Assembly: GCF_900141715.1 (NCBI RefSeq)
Contig: NZ_FQYK01000003.1
Span: 1-64,000, forward strand
Reading direction: 5' to 3'
Source of the DNA: Algibacter luteus
GTDB taxonomy: Bacteria > Bacteroidota > Bacteroidia > Flavobacteriales > Flavobacteriaceae
DNA length: 64,000 nucleotides
The notes under the pieces were generated by a model that was not told where the DNA came from, did no database searches, and saw only the letters and a program-made list of their open reading frames with translations. Made by a program: the position numbers and the translations under genes. Shown here in pieces: positions 26,923 to 34,797 of the stretch; position 1 is the first letter of the stretch; every line of letters begins with the position of its first letter.

Positions 26923-28425
26923 CTAATTATAAACTGAAGACACAACTTGATACGCTTTCTTTAACTTCTTAATTACACGTTCAATTTCTTCCTCATTTAA
27001 ATGCCCAAAGCCAAAACGAATGGCGCAGATTTTTTTATCTTGATATAATGATGTATTTGGAATAAATAAACCTTCCTTTTCGGCTGCTTCGGCTAATTTT
27101 ACTAATGAAATTTCAGATTGAAATTGCAACCAAAGAGCTAAACCACCAGATGGTGTTTTCCAGCTTAAAATATCCTTAAAATTACTTTCTAAACACTTAC
27201 ATAAATAATCGCGCCGTTGCTTATAAGTGATAATGTTTTTTTTCATAAGACGATATATTTCACCTTCTGAAATTAACTCAGTAAGCATTTGTTCTTGAAT
27301 AACATCACCTTGCTTATCTAATAGTTGTAGATAATTTTTAGCTTCAGAAATCAAATTTTCTGGTGCCACAACAAAACCTGTTTGAAAACTTGGAAATAAT
27401 GACTGACCAAATTTTCCTAGATAAATAACTACTCCGCTAGCATCGGCTGTTGCCATTGGTAATATGGCAGATCCTTCAAACTGAAAATCGTAATCGTAAT
27501 CGTCTTCAATAATAGCAAATTGATAGGCTTTTGCTAATTCTAACAATTGCAATCGTCTTTCTGCTCGTAACGTCGTAGTTGTTGGATATTGCCTATGTGC
27601 ACAAACATACACACAGCGAATACTTCGTTTAACAAAATGAGTTTTTAAATAATTTACATCTATGCCATCGGCATCAATAGGAATGGTTTTTATCGTTGCC
27701 CCTGCTTGTTGAAAAATCATATTAGAGGCATAATTACTTAAACTTCCCACTAAAACCACATCATTTTGTTTTATTAAAAGCCTTGAAACAATGTACAAAC
27801 TCATTTCGGTACTTCTTGTACTAATTAAATTCTCAGGTTTTATATGAAATCCTCTGGTGGCGTTTAAGTAATTACAAAGTTGAATCTCAAATAAAGAATA
27901 ACTGGATTGATTAGGCTGGTTCCATTTATTAATTAATGTTTTTCGTTTCATAACGGCACTATACCATCTAGAAAATTGATAAACAGGATGCAGTCGTAAA
28001 TCTGGACTACCATCATTAATACTATACTTAGCTTCTGTTATTTGCGAAGTTGAAGCTAAATTAAAGGAAGGTTGAAATGGAAACCCTGTTATTTTTGAAT
28101 ATTGATAAACGGCATCTAACTTCTGTGTGCCAGCTTTTATAGTTGCAGTTGTTTGCTCTGGCACTAATACGAACGTACCCTTATTTGGTATAATTTCTAC
28201 CCAACCTTGTGAGGCAAGCTCATCGTAAACTGCAACTACAGTATTTCTATGAATTTTTAAAATCTGACTTAAAACTCGCGTTCCTGGTAAAACTGAACCT
28301 TTAGAAATATAACCACGTTGAATAGCATTTATAATTTGCTGAGCAATTTGTATATATACAGGTTGTATGTTCGATTTATCAAAATCTACTAATTGTTTAA
28401 GAAGTACGCCAACCGGACTATTCAT
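26923..28425 (-). CDS. MocR/PdxR-type regulator (GntR HTH plus aminotransferase domain) lacking the PLP lysine
   Basis: A 500-residue fusion. The N-terminal GntR winged helix (YIQIAQQIINAIQRGYISKGSVLPGTRVLSQ, HRNTVVAVYDELASQGW) covers about residues 18-90. The remainder is a fold-type I aminotransferase domain (YSINDGSPDLRLHP, STEMSLYIVSRLL, AIIEDDYDYDF). Where family members have the PLP-binding lysine (pattern GTFSKxLxPxxRxGY), this protein reads GKFGQSLFPSFQTGF: the lysine position is Gln341 (codon 27403-27405) and the phosphate-binding Arg is also Gln. It is divergent from a TonB receptor, which it probably regulates. Sensing something other than PLP, or PLP without a covalent bond, is inferred. 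Confidence 0.88.
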   Translation of the reverse strand: MNSPVGVLLKQLVDFDKSNIQPVYIQIAQQIINAIQRGYISKGSVLPGTRVLSQILKIHRNTVVAVYDELASQGWVEIIPNKGTFVLVPEQTTATIKAGTQKLDAVYQYSKITGFPFQPSFNLASTSQITEAKYSINDGSPDLRLHPVYQFSRWYSAVMKRKTLINKWNQPNQSSYSLFEIQLCNYLNATRGFHIKPENLISTRSTEMSLYIVSRLLIKQNDVVLVGSLSNYASNMIFQQAGATIKTIPIDADGIDVNYLKTHFVKRSIRCVYVCAHRQYPTTTTLRAERRLQLLELAKAYQFAIIEDDYDYDFQFEGSAILPMATADASGVVIYLGKFGQSLFPSFQTGFVVAPENLISEAKNYLQLLDKQGDVIQEQMLTELISEGEIYRLMKKNIITYKQRRDYLCKCLESNFKDILSWKTPSGGLALWLQFQSEISLVKLAEAAEKEGLFIPNTSLYQDKKICAIRFGFGHLNEEEIERVIKKLKKAYQVVSSVYN

Positions 28426-28435
28426 TGTTTTAAAA

Positions 28436-28475
28436 CTGGACTATTAAACTCGTCCGGAAAGTTACGACTTTTGCA
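28436..28475. promoter_or_regulatory. Divergent control region between MocR-type regulator and TonB receptor
   Basis: An inverted GGAC/GTCC pair (28438-28441 and 28452-28455, spacer of 10) lies within CTGGAC ... GTCCGG, next to a weak -7-like GACTTTTG at about 28466-28473. This is a candidate operator for the MocR-type protein; no binding data are implied. Confidence 0.35.
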
Positions 28476-28497
28476 GCGTTTTAAACAAGATCATATT

Positions 28498-30324
28498 ATG
28501 AAAAGAAAATTATCTATTATTTCGTTAATATTTTTATTCACATTATCTGCTCAAGCACAAGTAGAACCTATAAAAACAGATTCTTTACAAGAAATTATTA
28601 TTACTTCAACTAGAATAAATTTGCCTTTTAAAGAAAATTCTAGAACGATTGATATTATAACTTCAGAAGATATAAAAAATAGTGCTTCTACAAATGTTGC
28701 CGACTTATTACAACAAGTTGCTGGAGTTGATATTCGTCGTCGTGGAACAGCTGGAAGCCAAGCTGATTTATATATTAGAGGTGGTAGTTTCGACCAAACA
28801 TTACTACTAATTGACGGTATAAAAATGGACGATGCTCAAACTGGGCACCACACCATGAATGCCGCATTACCGCTTGAAGTTATCGAACGCATTGAAATTA
28901 TTAAAGGGCCTGCTGCTCGTGTTTTTGGACAAAATGCATTTAGTGGCGCCATTAATATTGTTACTAAAAAAGAATTAAGCAACTCTATATCGGTTAAAGC
29001 AGAAACAGGATCTTTTGGACAATTAAACGGAGGCGTAACCATCGGTTCGAGCTTAGAAAATTCATCACATATTGTGCATGTTGATAAAATGTCTTCCGCA
29101 GGTTATCGTCATAACACCGATTACGACAACAGTAATTATTTTGTGAAAAGTGTATTTAATAAAAACAAAAAAGCTATTGAAATGATTGCCACGTTCCAAG
29201 AGCGCAAGTTTGGTGCCAACGGTTTTTATGCCAGAGCAAGTGCCACCGAACAATATGAAGAAACTCAAAACAGTTTGATTGGGTTTTCTACACAATTTAA
29301 CACCGAAAAACTAACCATCGCACCACGTATTTACTGGAAAAGAAACCAAGATAAATATGTATACCTTAGAAACGACCCAACGGTTTACAGAAATTTGCAT
29401 ATTACTAATAAAATTGGCGCAGAAGTGAATGCCAACTATAAATCGAAAGCAGGAACTACTGGGTTTGGTATCGATATGTCTAAAATTTATATTAGAAGTA
29501 ATAATCTAGGAGACCGAAATAGATTTATGACGACGCTTTTTTTAGAACATGAGTTTAAGGTATTTAATGATAATCTAGACATTACTCCTGGTGTTGCAGT
29601 AACCTATTTCTCAGATTTCGATTTTTATGCATTTCCTGGAATTGATATTGGTTTAAAAATTACCGACCAGTTAAAAGCTTACGGAAATATTGGTTACACG
29701 TATAGAATACCAACTTATACCGATTTGTATTATAACGATTCAAGTACCATTGGAAACCCCGATTTAGAAGTAGAAGAAGCTTTTGCTCAAGAAATTGGAA
29801 TTAAATTTTTCTCACCAAAGTTTACAGGTTCATTAGCATTATTTAATAGAGATGCTCAAAATTTGATTGATTATATTCGCCCAAACACCACAGAAACCAT
29901 CTATACAGCTACAAATATTGCCGAGGTTAACACTAAAGGATTTGAGGTAGATGCAGCCTATCATTTTAAATGGAGTGGTTTCAACCAAACACTTGCTGTA
30001 GGATATAATTTTTTAGATGATGACATTTTAGATCAGAATAAAGACTTATCTCGATATTCATTAAATACACTAAAGCATCAATTCACCACGCGTTTAAGTA
30101 CACAATTATTTAAAAATGTAAGTCAGAATATAATTTATAAACATGCTGAACGTACTACTGGAGACAGCTATAATGTTTGGGATGCATCCTTAGCACTTCA
30201 ATTAAAACAAATTGAATTCACCATAACAGCAAGTAATATCTTTGATGCCGATTATATTGAAGCCGGATTTGTACCAATGCCACCAAGCAATGTGCTTTTT
30301 GGATTGCGATATAATTTCAATTAA
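28498..30324 (+). CDS. TonB-dependent receptor (BtuB-like size)
   Basis: A 608-residue receptor from ATG 28498 (MKRKLSIISLIFLFTLSAQAQ signal peptide). No CarboxypepD domain precedes the plug. The TonB box region is likely LQEIIITSTR near residue 30; the plug includes NVADLLQQVAGVDIRRRGTAG, SQADLYIRGGSFDQTLLLIDG and PAARVFGQNAFSGAINIVTKK. A beta-barrel follows, ending PPSNVLFGLRYNFN with a terminal aromatic. The short plug-barrel layout resembles vitamin and siderophore receptors. The divergent MocR-type regulator hints at a B6-type or amine-type substrate, which is speculation. A longer frame reaching 28393 overlaps the regulator gene and was rejected. Confidence 0.92.
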   Translation: MKRKLSIISLIFLFTLSAQAQVEPIKTDSLQEIIITSTRINLPFKENSRTIDIITSEDIKNSASTNVADLLQQVAGVDIRRRGTAGSQADLYIRGGSFDQTLLLIDGIKMDDAQTGHHTMNAALPLEVIERIEIIKGPAARVFGQNAFSGAINIVTKKELSNSISVKAETGSFGQLNGGVTIGSSLENSSHIVHVDKMSSAGYRHNTDYDNSNYFVKSVFNKNKKAIEMIATFQERKFGANGFYARASATEQYEETQNSLIGFSTQFNTEKLTIAPRIYWKRNQDKYVYLRNDPTVYRNLHITNKIGAEVNANYKSKAGTTGFGIDMSKIYIRSNNLGDRNRFMTTLFLEHEFKVFNDNLDITPGVAVTYFSDFDFYAFPGIDIGLKITDQLKAYGNIGYTYRIPTYTDLYYNDSSTIGNPDLEVEEAFAQEIGIKFFSPKFTGSLALFNRDAQNLIDYIRPNTTETIYTATNIAEVNTKGFEVDAAYHFKWSGFNQTLAVGYNFLDDDILDQNKDLSRYSLNTLKHQFTTRLSTQLFKNVSQNIIYKHAERTTGDSYNVWDASLALQLKQIEFTITASNIFDADYIEAGFVPMPPSNVLFGLRYNFN

Positions 30325-30336
30325 CCAAAAAATACA

Positions 30337-30390
30337 TAATAAATTTAGATTTGCTAACGTTTTCATAACTTTGCACATCTAAATTTATTA
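30337..30390. repeat. Perfect 14-base inverted repeat around the cupin-gene promoter
   Basis: TAATAAATTTAGAT (30337-30350) and its exact reverse complement (30377-30390) enclose a 26-base spacer that carries the -7 box TAACTTTG (30366-30373). The right arm ends one base before the start codon of the cupin gene. Confidence 0.75.
30366..30373 (+). promoter_or_regulatory. Promoter -7 box for JmjC-like cupin gene
   Basis: TAACTTTG matches TAnnTTTG; leader about 18 bases. Confidence 0.5.
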
Positions 30391-30391
30391 A

Positions 30392-31255
30392 GTGTTGTCA
30401 TTAAACTTACAAGACATTCCTCGCGTTAAAACGTTAACTAAAGAGGATTTTATAAAGCACTATTTTAAGCCGCAAAAACCTGTGGTTATAGAACGTTTTA
30501 TTGAAGATTGGCCAGCTTATACCAAATGGAATTTAGATTACATGAAAGCAGTAGGCGGCGATATTATTGTCCCACTTTATGATGACAGACCCGTTGACTA
30601 TAAAGATGGTTTTAATGAACCCCATGCTAAAATGAAACTTGGTGAGTATATCGACTTACTAAAAAGAGAACCAACCAAATTCCGTATTTTTTTATGGAAT
30701 GCGCTTAAAGAAATTCCGCAACTACAGCAAGATTTCACGTTTCCTGATTTTGGTTTGCGCCTTATGAAAGGTATCCCGATGCTGTTTTTTGGAGGAAAAG
30801 ACTCCCATACCTTTATGCACTATGACATTGATTTAGCAAATATTTTCCATTTTCATTTTGAAGGCAAAAAACAGGTTATATTATTTGACCAAAATCAAAA
30901 TGATTATTTATATAAAATACCCCATTCTTTAATAACCAGAGAAGATATCGATTTTAATAACCCTGATTTTGAAAAATGGCCAATGCTAAAAAAAGCAAAA
31001 GGCTTTAAAACCGAGCTCAATCATGGTGAAGTTTTGTATATGCCAGAAGGCTATTGGCACTATATGCGTTACGTTACCCCAGGATTTTCGATGAGTTTAC
31101 GCGCCATTGCTAGAAACCCTAAAAATTTTAGTAAAGCTGTTTATAATGTTTTCGTCATGCGAAATATAGATAACGTTATGCGACGGATACAAGGGCAAAA
31201 ATGGATAGATTGGAAAAACGAGCAAGCTATTGTAAAGACCAACAAACAATTATAA
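30392..31255 (+). CDS. Cupin-8/JmjC-like putative 2-oxoglutarate- and iron-dependent oxygenase
   Basis: A 287-residue protein of the Cupin_8 family. N-terminal FIKHYFKPQKPVVIERFIEDWPAYTKW is the typical opening. The iron triad is readable: HYDID (His-x-Asp) near residues 142-146, and a distal His in MPEGYWHYM near residue 216. These match JmjC hydroxylases such as FIH-type enzymes; the substrate, protein or small molecule, is unknown. The start is a GTG at 30392 (a TTG follows at 30395); no ATG is near. The start lies right after a perfect inverted repeat. Confidence 0.88.
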   Translation: MLSLNLQDIPRVKTLTKEDFIKHYFKPQKPVVIERFIEDWPAYTKWNLDYMKAVGGDIIVPLYDDRPVDYKDGFNEPHAKMKLGEYIDLLKREPTKFRIFLWNALKEIPQLQQDFTFPDFGLRLMKGIPMLFFGGKDSHTFMHYDIDLANIFHFHFEGKKQVILFDQNQNDYLYKIPHSLITREDIDFNNPDFEKWPMLKKAKGFKTELNHGEVLYMPEGYWHYMRYVTPGFSMSLRAIARNPKNFSKAVYNVFVMRNIDNVMRRIQGQKWIDWKNEQAIVKTNKQL

Positions 31256-31261
31256 ATAAAG

Positions 31262-31291
31262 TTTGATATTGAAAAACTTGTAATATATTTG
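31262..31291 (+). promoter_or_regulatory. Promoter of DUF6646-type gene
   Basis: TTTG at 31262-31265 and TATATTTG at 31284-31291 are separated by 18 bases: a near-ideal Bacteroidota sigma-A-type promoter with a leader of about 20 bases. Confidence 0.7.
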
Positions 31292-31316
31292 CCCACTTAA
31301 ATTTAAAACTCAAATC

Positions 31317-31832
31317 ATGAAAAATTTAATTTTATTAATAACCTTGTTAAGTGTTTCTCTTATTAACGCCCAAGCCTATATAGGAAAAGGCGACAACAAA
31401 TTTCAAGTTGGTGCCAACCTACAAGAAAACGGATCTGGTATAAATATTAGTTACGACTATGGTATTGGAGAAAATATTTCAATAGGTATATCTTCAACTT
31501 ATCTTTTAGGTATTAACGATATTCTAAAAAATAACGCTAATGAAGATTTAAATGCCGATTTTGATAACCGTTTTGATGTTAGAGCAAGATTTAATGCCAA
31601 TTTAGGAAATGTTATTAATGTTGACCCAAATTTTGATCTTTATCCAGGTTTAAGCCTAGGGCTTAAAAATTTTGGTGGTCATTTAGGAGCGCGTTACTTT
31701 TTTACAGAAGGTTTTGGTATTTACACAGAATTAAATGTGCCATTCGCAAAATATAAAACTGAAAATTTAACTGCAGCCGAAACTTTACACAATCAATTTA
31801 CAATTAATTTTGGCGCAAGTTTTAACTTGTAA
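31317..31832 (+). CDS. Small outer-membrane beta-barrel protein, DUF6646-like
   Basis: A 171-residue protein with a signal peptide (MKNLILLITLLSVSLINAQ) and alternating hydrophobic strands with Gly/Asn turns (GDNKFQVGANLQENGSGINISYDYG, NISIGISSTYLLG, FDLYPGLSLGLKNFGGHLGARYFFTEGFGIYTELNVPF), ending NFGASFNL with a terminal aromatic-type strand. This is an 8-strand-like barrel. Function unknown. Strong promoter and terminator make it a single-gene unit. Confidence 0.82.
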   Translation: MKNLILLITLLSVSLINAQAYIGKGDNKFQVGANLQENGSGINISYDYGIGENISIGISSTYLLGINDILKNNANEDLNADFDNRFDVRARFNANLGNVINVDPNFDLYPGLSLGLKNFGGHLGARYFFTEGFGIYTELNVPFAKYKTENLTAAETLHNQFTINFGASFNL

Positions 31833-31853
31833 AAAAAACATAAGAGAATTTAT

Positions 31854-31889
31854 AAAACGGGTTAAATTTAGCATTTAATCCGTTTTTTT
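31854..31889 (+). terminator. Terminator after DUF6646-like gene (possibly bidirectional with recX)
   Basis: Stem of 14 pairs with one G-T pair (AAAACGGGTTAAAT/ATTTAATCCGTTTT), 5-base loop, T tract. recX ends seven bases to the right on the other strand. Confidence 0.8.
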
Positions 31890-31895
31890 ATGTCG

Positions 31896-32375
31896 TTACC
31901 CGAAAAGCTCCTTAGCCTTTTCATATACTAAGTGCGTTTCCCAGCCTCTATATAGCAGATAATCGATTAATTTTTGCTTTTTTTTGTATTTGTTAGTTTC
32001 TGTGATGGAATTCGCTCTTTTTTCGGCTAAAACATTGAAAACCTCGTTGTATTCCGTAATATCTATTTCAGCAAGTGCTTGATTTATATTAACTTTGCTT
32101 ATGTCTTTTTTCTTTAATTCATGAGTTAATCGACGTATACCCCACTTCTTAATTTTAAACTTACCGCTTACAAATGTTTTGGCGAAACGTTCTTCATTTA
32201 GAAAGTTATGCTCCAAAAGGTGGACTATAATAATATCGATAGCTTCGGGTATCATATTCATAGACACTAACTTTTGTCTTACTTCTTGATGACAACGTTC
32301 TTGATACGCACAATAATGCTCTAGTTTTCTAGTGGCTTCTTGTACCGTATATGTTTTTTTTGTTTGCATTGGCAT
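31896..32375 (-). CDS. recX: Regulatory protein RecX
   Basis: RecX binds RecA filaments and inhibits recombinase activity. The protein is about 159 residues from ATG 32375 (MPMQTKK) or 157 from ATG 32369. The three tandem three-helix repeats are visible: ATRKLEHYCAYQERCHQEVRQKL, then LEHNFLNEERFAKTFVSGKFKIKKWGIRRLTHELKKKDI, then KKQKLIDYLLYRGWETHLVYEKAKELF. The open frame continues to a TTG at 32387, which was not used. It is not linked to recA here. Confidence 0.92.
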   Translation of the reverse strand: MPMQTKKTYTVQEATRKLEHYCAYQERCHQEVRQKLVSMNMIPEAIDIIIVHLLEHNFLNEERFAKTFVSGKFKIKKWGIRRLTHELKKKDISKVNINQALAEIDITEYNEVFNVLAEKRANSITETNKYKKKQKLIDYLLYRGWETHLVYEKAKELFG

Positions 32376-32476
32376 CAAAAATAACAATGTTAGAGAAACA
32401 AAGAGTTAAAAAAATAAAAAAACCAAATCAAAATTGCTCAGAGTATTTCGAGTAAAAGATTTAAAACTTAACAGCT

Positions 32477-34741
32477 ATGAATAACAAAACCCTCATAAAG
32501 TCCTTCTCTTTTTTTATTGCACTATTTTGTGTTGTTTCTTTGGGGTACGGGCAAAGTATATTCAATAACCCAATTACAGATACTAACCCCGGGTTTATAA
32601 GCCCTTACACGAATAATCAAGTAGTTAATGCTAATATTTCTGTAACTGGAATTTCTAGAGGACCTGATATTGCAGGAAATAATGGATCAAATAGATATAA
32701 TGCTCGTAGTTGGAATTCAGCATCATTAAATTTAAACGATTATTTTGAATTTACCCTTACTCCAAATTCAGGTTACGAAATTGATTTTGTAAGTTTTGTA
32801 TACACTGGGCAAATTTCTGGTACAGGTCCATCAAATTTTTTATTTAGATCAAGTTTAGACGGATTTACCTCAAATATTGGAACGCCAACAGCTGGTGGCG
32901 CAACTATTGATTTAACTGCTGCCGCTTATCAAGGCATTACAGGCGCAATAACTTTTAGAATTTATGCTTGGGGAGCAAGTTCAGGTTTAGGAACTTTTAG
33001 TATTAATGATTTTACATTTAATGGTACTGTAGGTGCCCTTGGAACTTGTACATCAGTTTCTACTTGGGATGGAACTACTTGGGATGTCGCACCAAGTGCT
33101 ACTGCTGTGGCAATAATCGATGGAGATTTTAATGCTAATTTAGCCAACAGTTTTACTGCTTGTAGTTTACAAATTAATGCCGGAAATACTCTAACAGTTA
33201 ATAATTCTGGTTTTGTAGAAGTTGAAAACGACGTTATAGTTGATGGCGAATTAATTGTTCAAACTGAAGGTAATTTTGTACAGCGTGATAACGCTGGAAC
33301 ATTTACGGTTAATACTGGTGGATTAGCAAGAGTCAATAAATCAACAGCATCGAAAGCAGATTGGTTTTATTATACCTATTGGAGTTCTCCTGTAACTGGC
33401 GAAACTATTGGAAGTGTTTTTCCAGATGTAGATGGAGACCGACGTTTTTGGTTCAATGCTGGTAATTTTGTTGATACTGATGGCGATGACATTGATGATA
33501 ATGGTGATGATTGGCAACCTGCCTATGCTGCAGATGCCATGATTCCTGGTGTTGGTTATGCTGCTACCGAAAGTAGATTCTTCTTTGGTGGCTCAGGAAC
33601 AGCTAGTTTTGAAGGACCTTTTAATACAGGAGATATTAATGTAAACATAACTCTTAATGGTGCTAATCCAGGAATTAATTGGAATTTTATTGGAAACCCT
33701 TACCCTTCAGCTGTTGACTTTGATGCTTTTCATTCTGCTAATGCAACGGTTGTTGATGGTGCAGCCTATTTCTGGTCGCAAGCAACACCGCATGCAGAGT
33801 CGAATCCTGGTAACGAGCAAAGTAACTTTAGTAAAAATGATTATGCCACATATACAGTTGGATCTGGCGGTGTTGCAGGAGCTAGCGGTGTTACACCAGC
33901 GCAATATATCCCTTCTGCACAAGGCTTTTTTATTCCAGCTTTAACTACAGGTACTGCCACATTTACTAATGCTATGCGTATGGCAGATGGCACAAGTAAT
34001 TCATTATTTTTCAAAGGTTCAAACAAATCAGAATCTAGTAATATTGCTAATAGGCTTTGGCTTAACTTAACTACAGAAAATGGTGTATTTGGTCAAATAT
34101 TACTAGCTTATGTTGAAGGAGCAACTAATGGAAATGATGGTTTATCATATGATGCACCAAAACTGGTAAGTGAAGATTATGCTGCTATTTTGTATTCAAA
34201 AATGGATGCTAGTCCTATGAAGTATGTAATCCAAGGAAAAGATATCAACAGCCTTAATGAAGATGAAATTATCAAACTTGGATTTAGCTCAACTATTGAA
34301 GATAATACAGAATACAAATTATCCATTGCGCAATTTGAAGGTGGTTTTTTATCTAGCAACCCTATTTATATCAAAGATAATTTTCTAAATGAGCTTCATG
34401 ATTTATCTACTTCTGATTATACTTTTAATTCTGAAGATGGTACTTTTAATGACCGCTTTGAAATCGTATTTAGTAATAAGGTACTTTCAACCAATGAGTT
34501 TGACAAAGAGCCTAATAGCTTAAGGATTTTAGAAATTGATGACAACCATGTTCAATTTACAACGTCTAGCCCAATTAAAACAATTAAAATATATGATTTA
34601 TTAGGAAGACAATTATACGAGCTTGAAGGCAATACTAATCAAGAAACATATACCCTTTCTAGTTTAGAAAATACCATTTTTATAGCCAAAGTTGAACTTT
34701 TAAATGGTGCTACTATTACTAAAAAAGCGATTAATAAATAA
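32477..34741 (+). CDS. Secreted protein with T9SS type A sorting domain
   Basis: A 754-residue exported protein. The signal peptide ends near VVSLGYGQ (residue 25). The body is rich in Gly, Asn, Thr and beta-strand and includes parallel-repeat-like stretches (NAGNTLTVNNSGFVEVENDVIVDGELIV). The last ~75 residues (NHVQFTTSSPIKTIKIYDLLGRQLYELEG, then FIAKVELLNGATITKKAINK) form the type A C-terminal sorting domain used by the type IX secretion system for outer-membrane export and surface anchoring. No catalytic motif was found; adhesion or structural role is inferred. PorZ, a part of the same secretion machinery, is encoded nearby. Confidence 0.9.
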   Translation: MNNKTLIKSFSFFIALFCVVSLGYGQSIFNNPITDTNPGFISPYTNNQVVNANISVTGISRGPDIAGNNGSNRYNARSWNSASLNLNDYFEFTLTPNSGYEIDFVSFVYTGQISGTGPSNFLFRSSLDGFTSNIGTPTAGGATIDLTAAAYQGITGAITFRIYAWGASSGLGTFSINDFTFNGTVGALGTCTSVSTWDGTTWDVAPSATAVAIIDGDFNANLANSFTACSLQINAGNTLTVNNSGFVEVENDVIVDGELIVQTEGNFVQRDNAGTFTVNTGGLARVNKSTASKADWFYYTYWSSPVTGETIGSVFPDVDGDRRFWFNAGNFVDTDGDDIDDNGDDWQPAYAADAMIPGVGYAATESRFFFGGSGTASFEGPFNTGDINVNITLNGANPGINWNFIGNPYPSAVDFDAFHSANATVVDGAAYFWSQATPHAESNPGNEQSNFSKNDYATYTVGSGGVAGASGVTPAQYIPSAQGFFIPALTTGTATFTNAMRMADGTSNSLFFKGSNKSESSNIANRLWLNLTTENGVFGQILLAYVEGATNGNDGLSYDAPKLVSEDYAAILYSKMDASPMKYVIQGKDINSLNEDEIIKLGFSSTIEDNTEYKLSIAQFEGGFLSSNPIYIKDNFLNELHDLSTSDYTFNSEDGTFNDRFEIVFSNKVLSTNEFDKEPNSLRILEIDDNHVQFTTSSPIKTIKIYDLLGRQLYELEGNTNQETYTLSSLENTIFIAKVELLNGATITKKAINK

Positions 34742-34764
34742 TTGAATATTTCAAATAAGTAACC

Positions 34765-34797
34765 AAAGCTCTAACCATTCGTTAGGGCTTTTTTATA
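34765..34797. terminator. Terminator between T9SS cargo gene and heme-type receptor
   Basis: Stem AAAGCTCTAAC/GTTAGGGCTTT (one T-G pair) with loop CATTC and a T tract. The minus-strand receptor gene ends inside the T tract at 34793. Confidence 0.8.
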
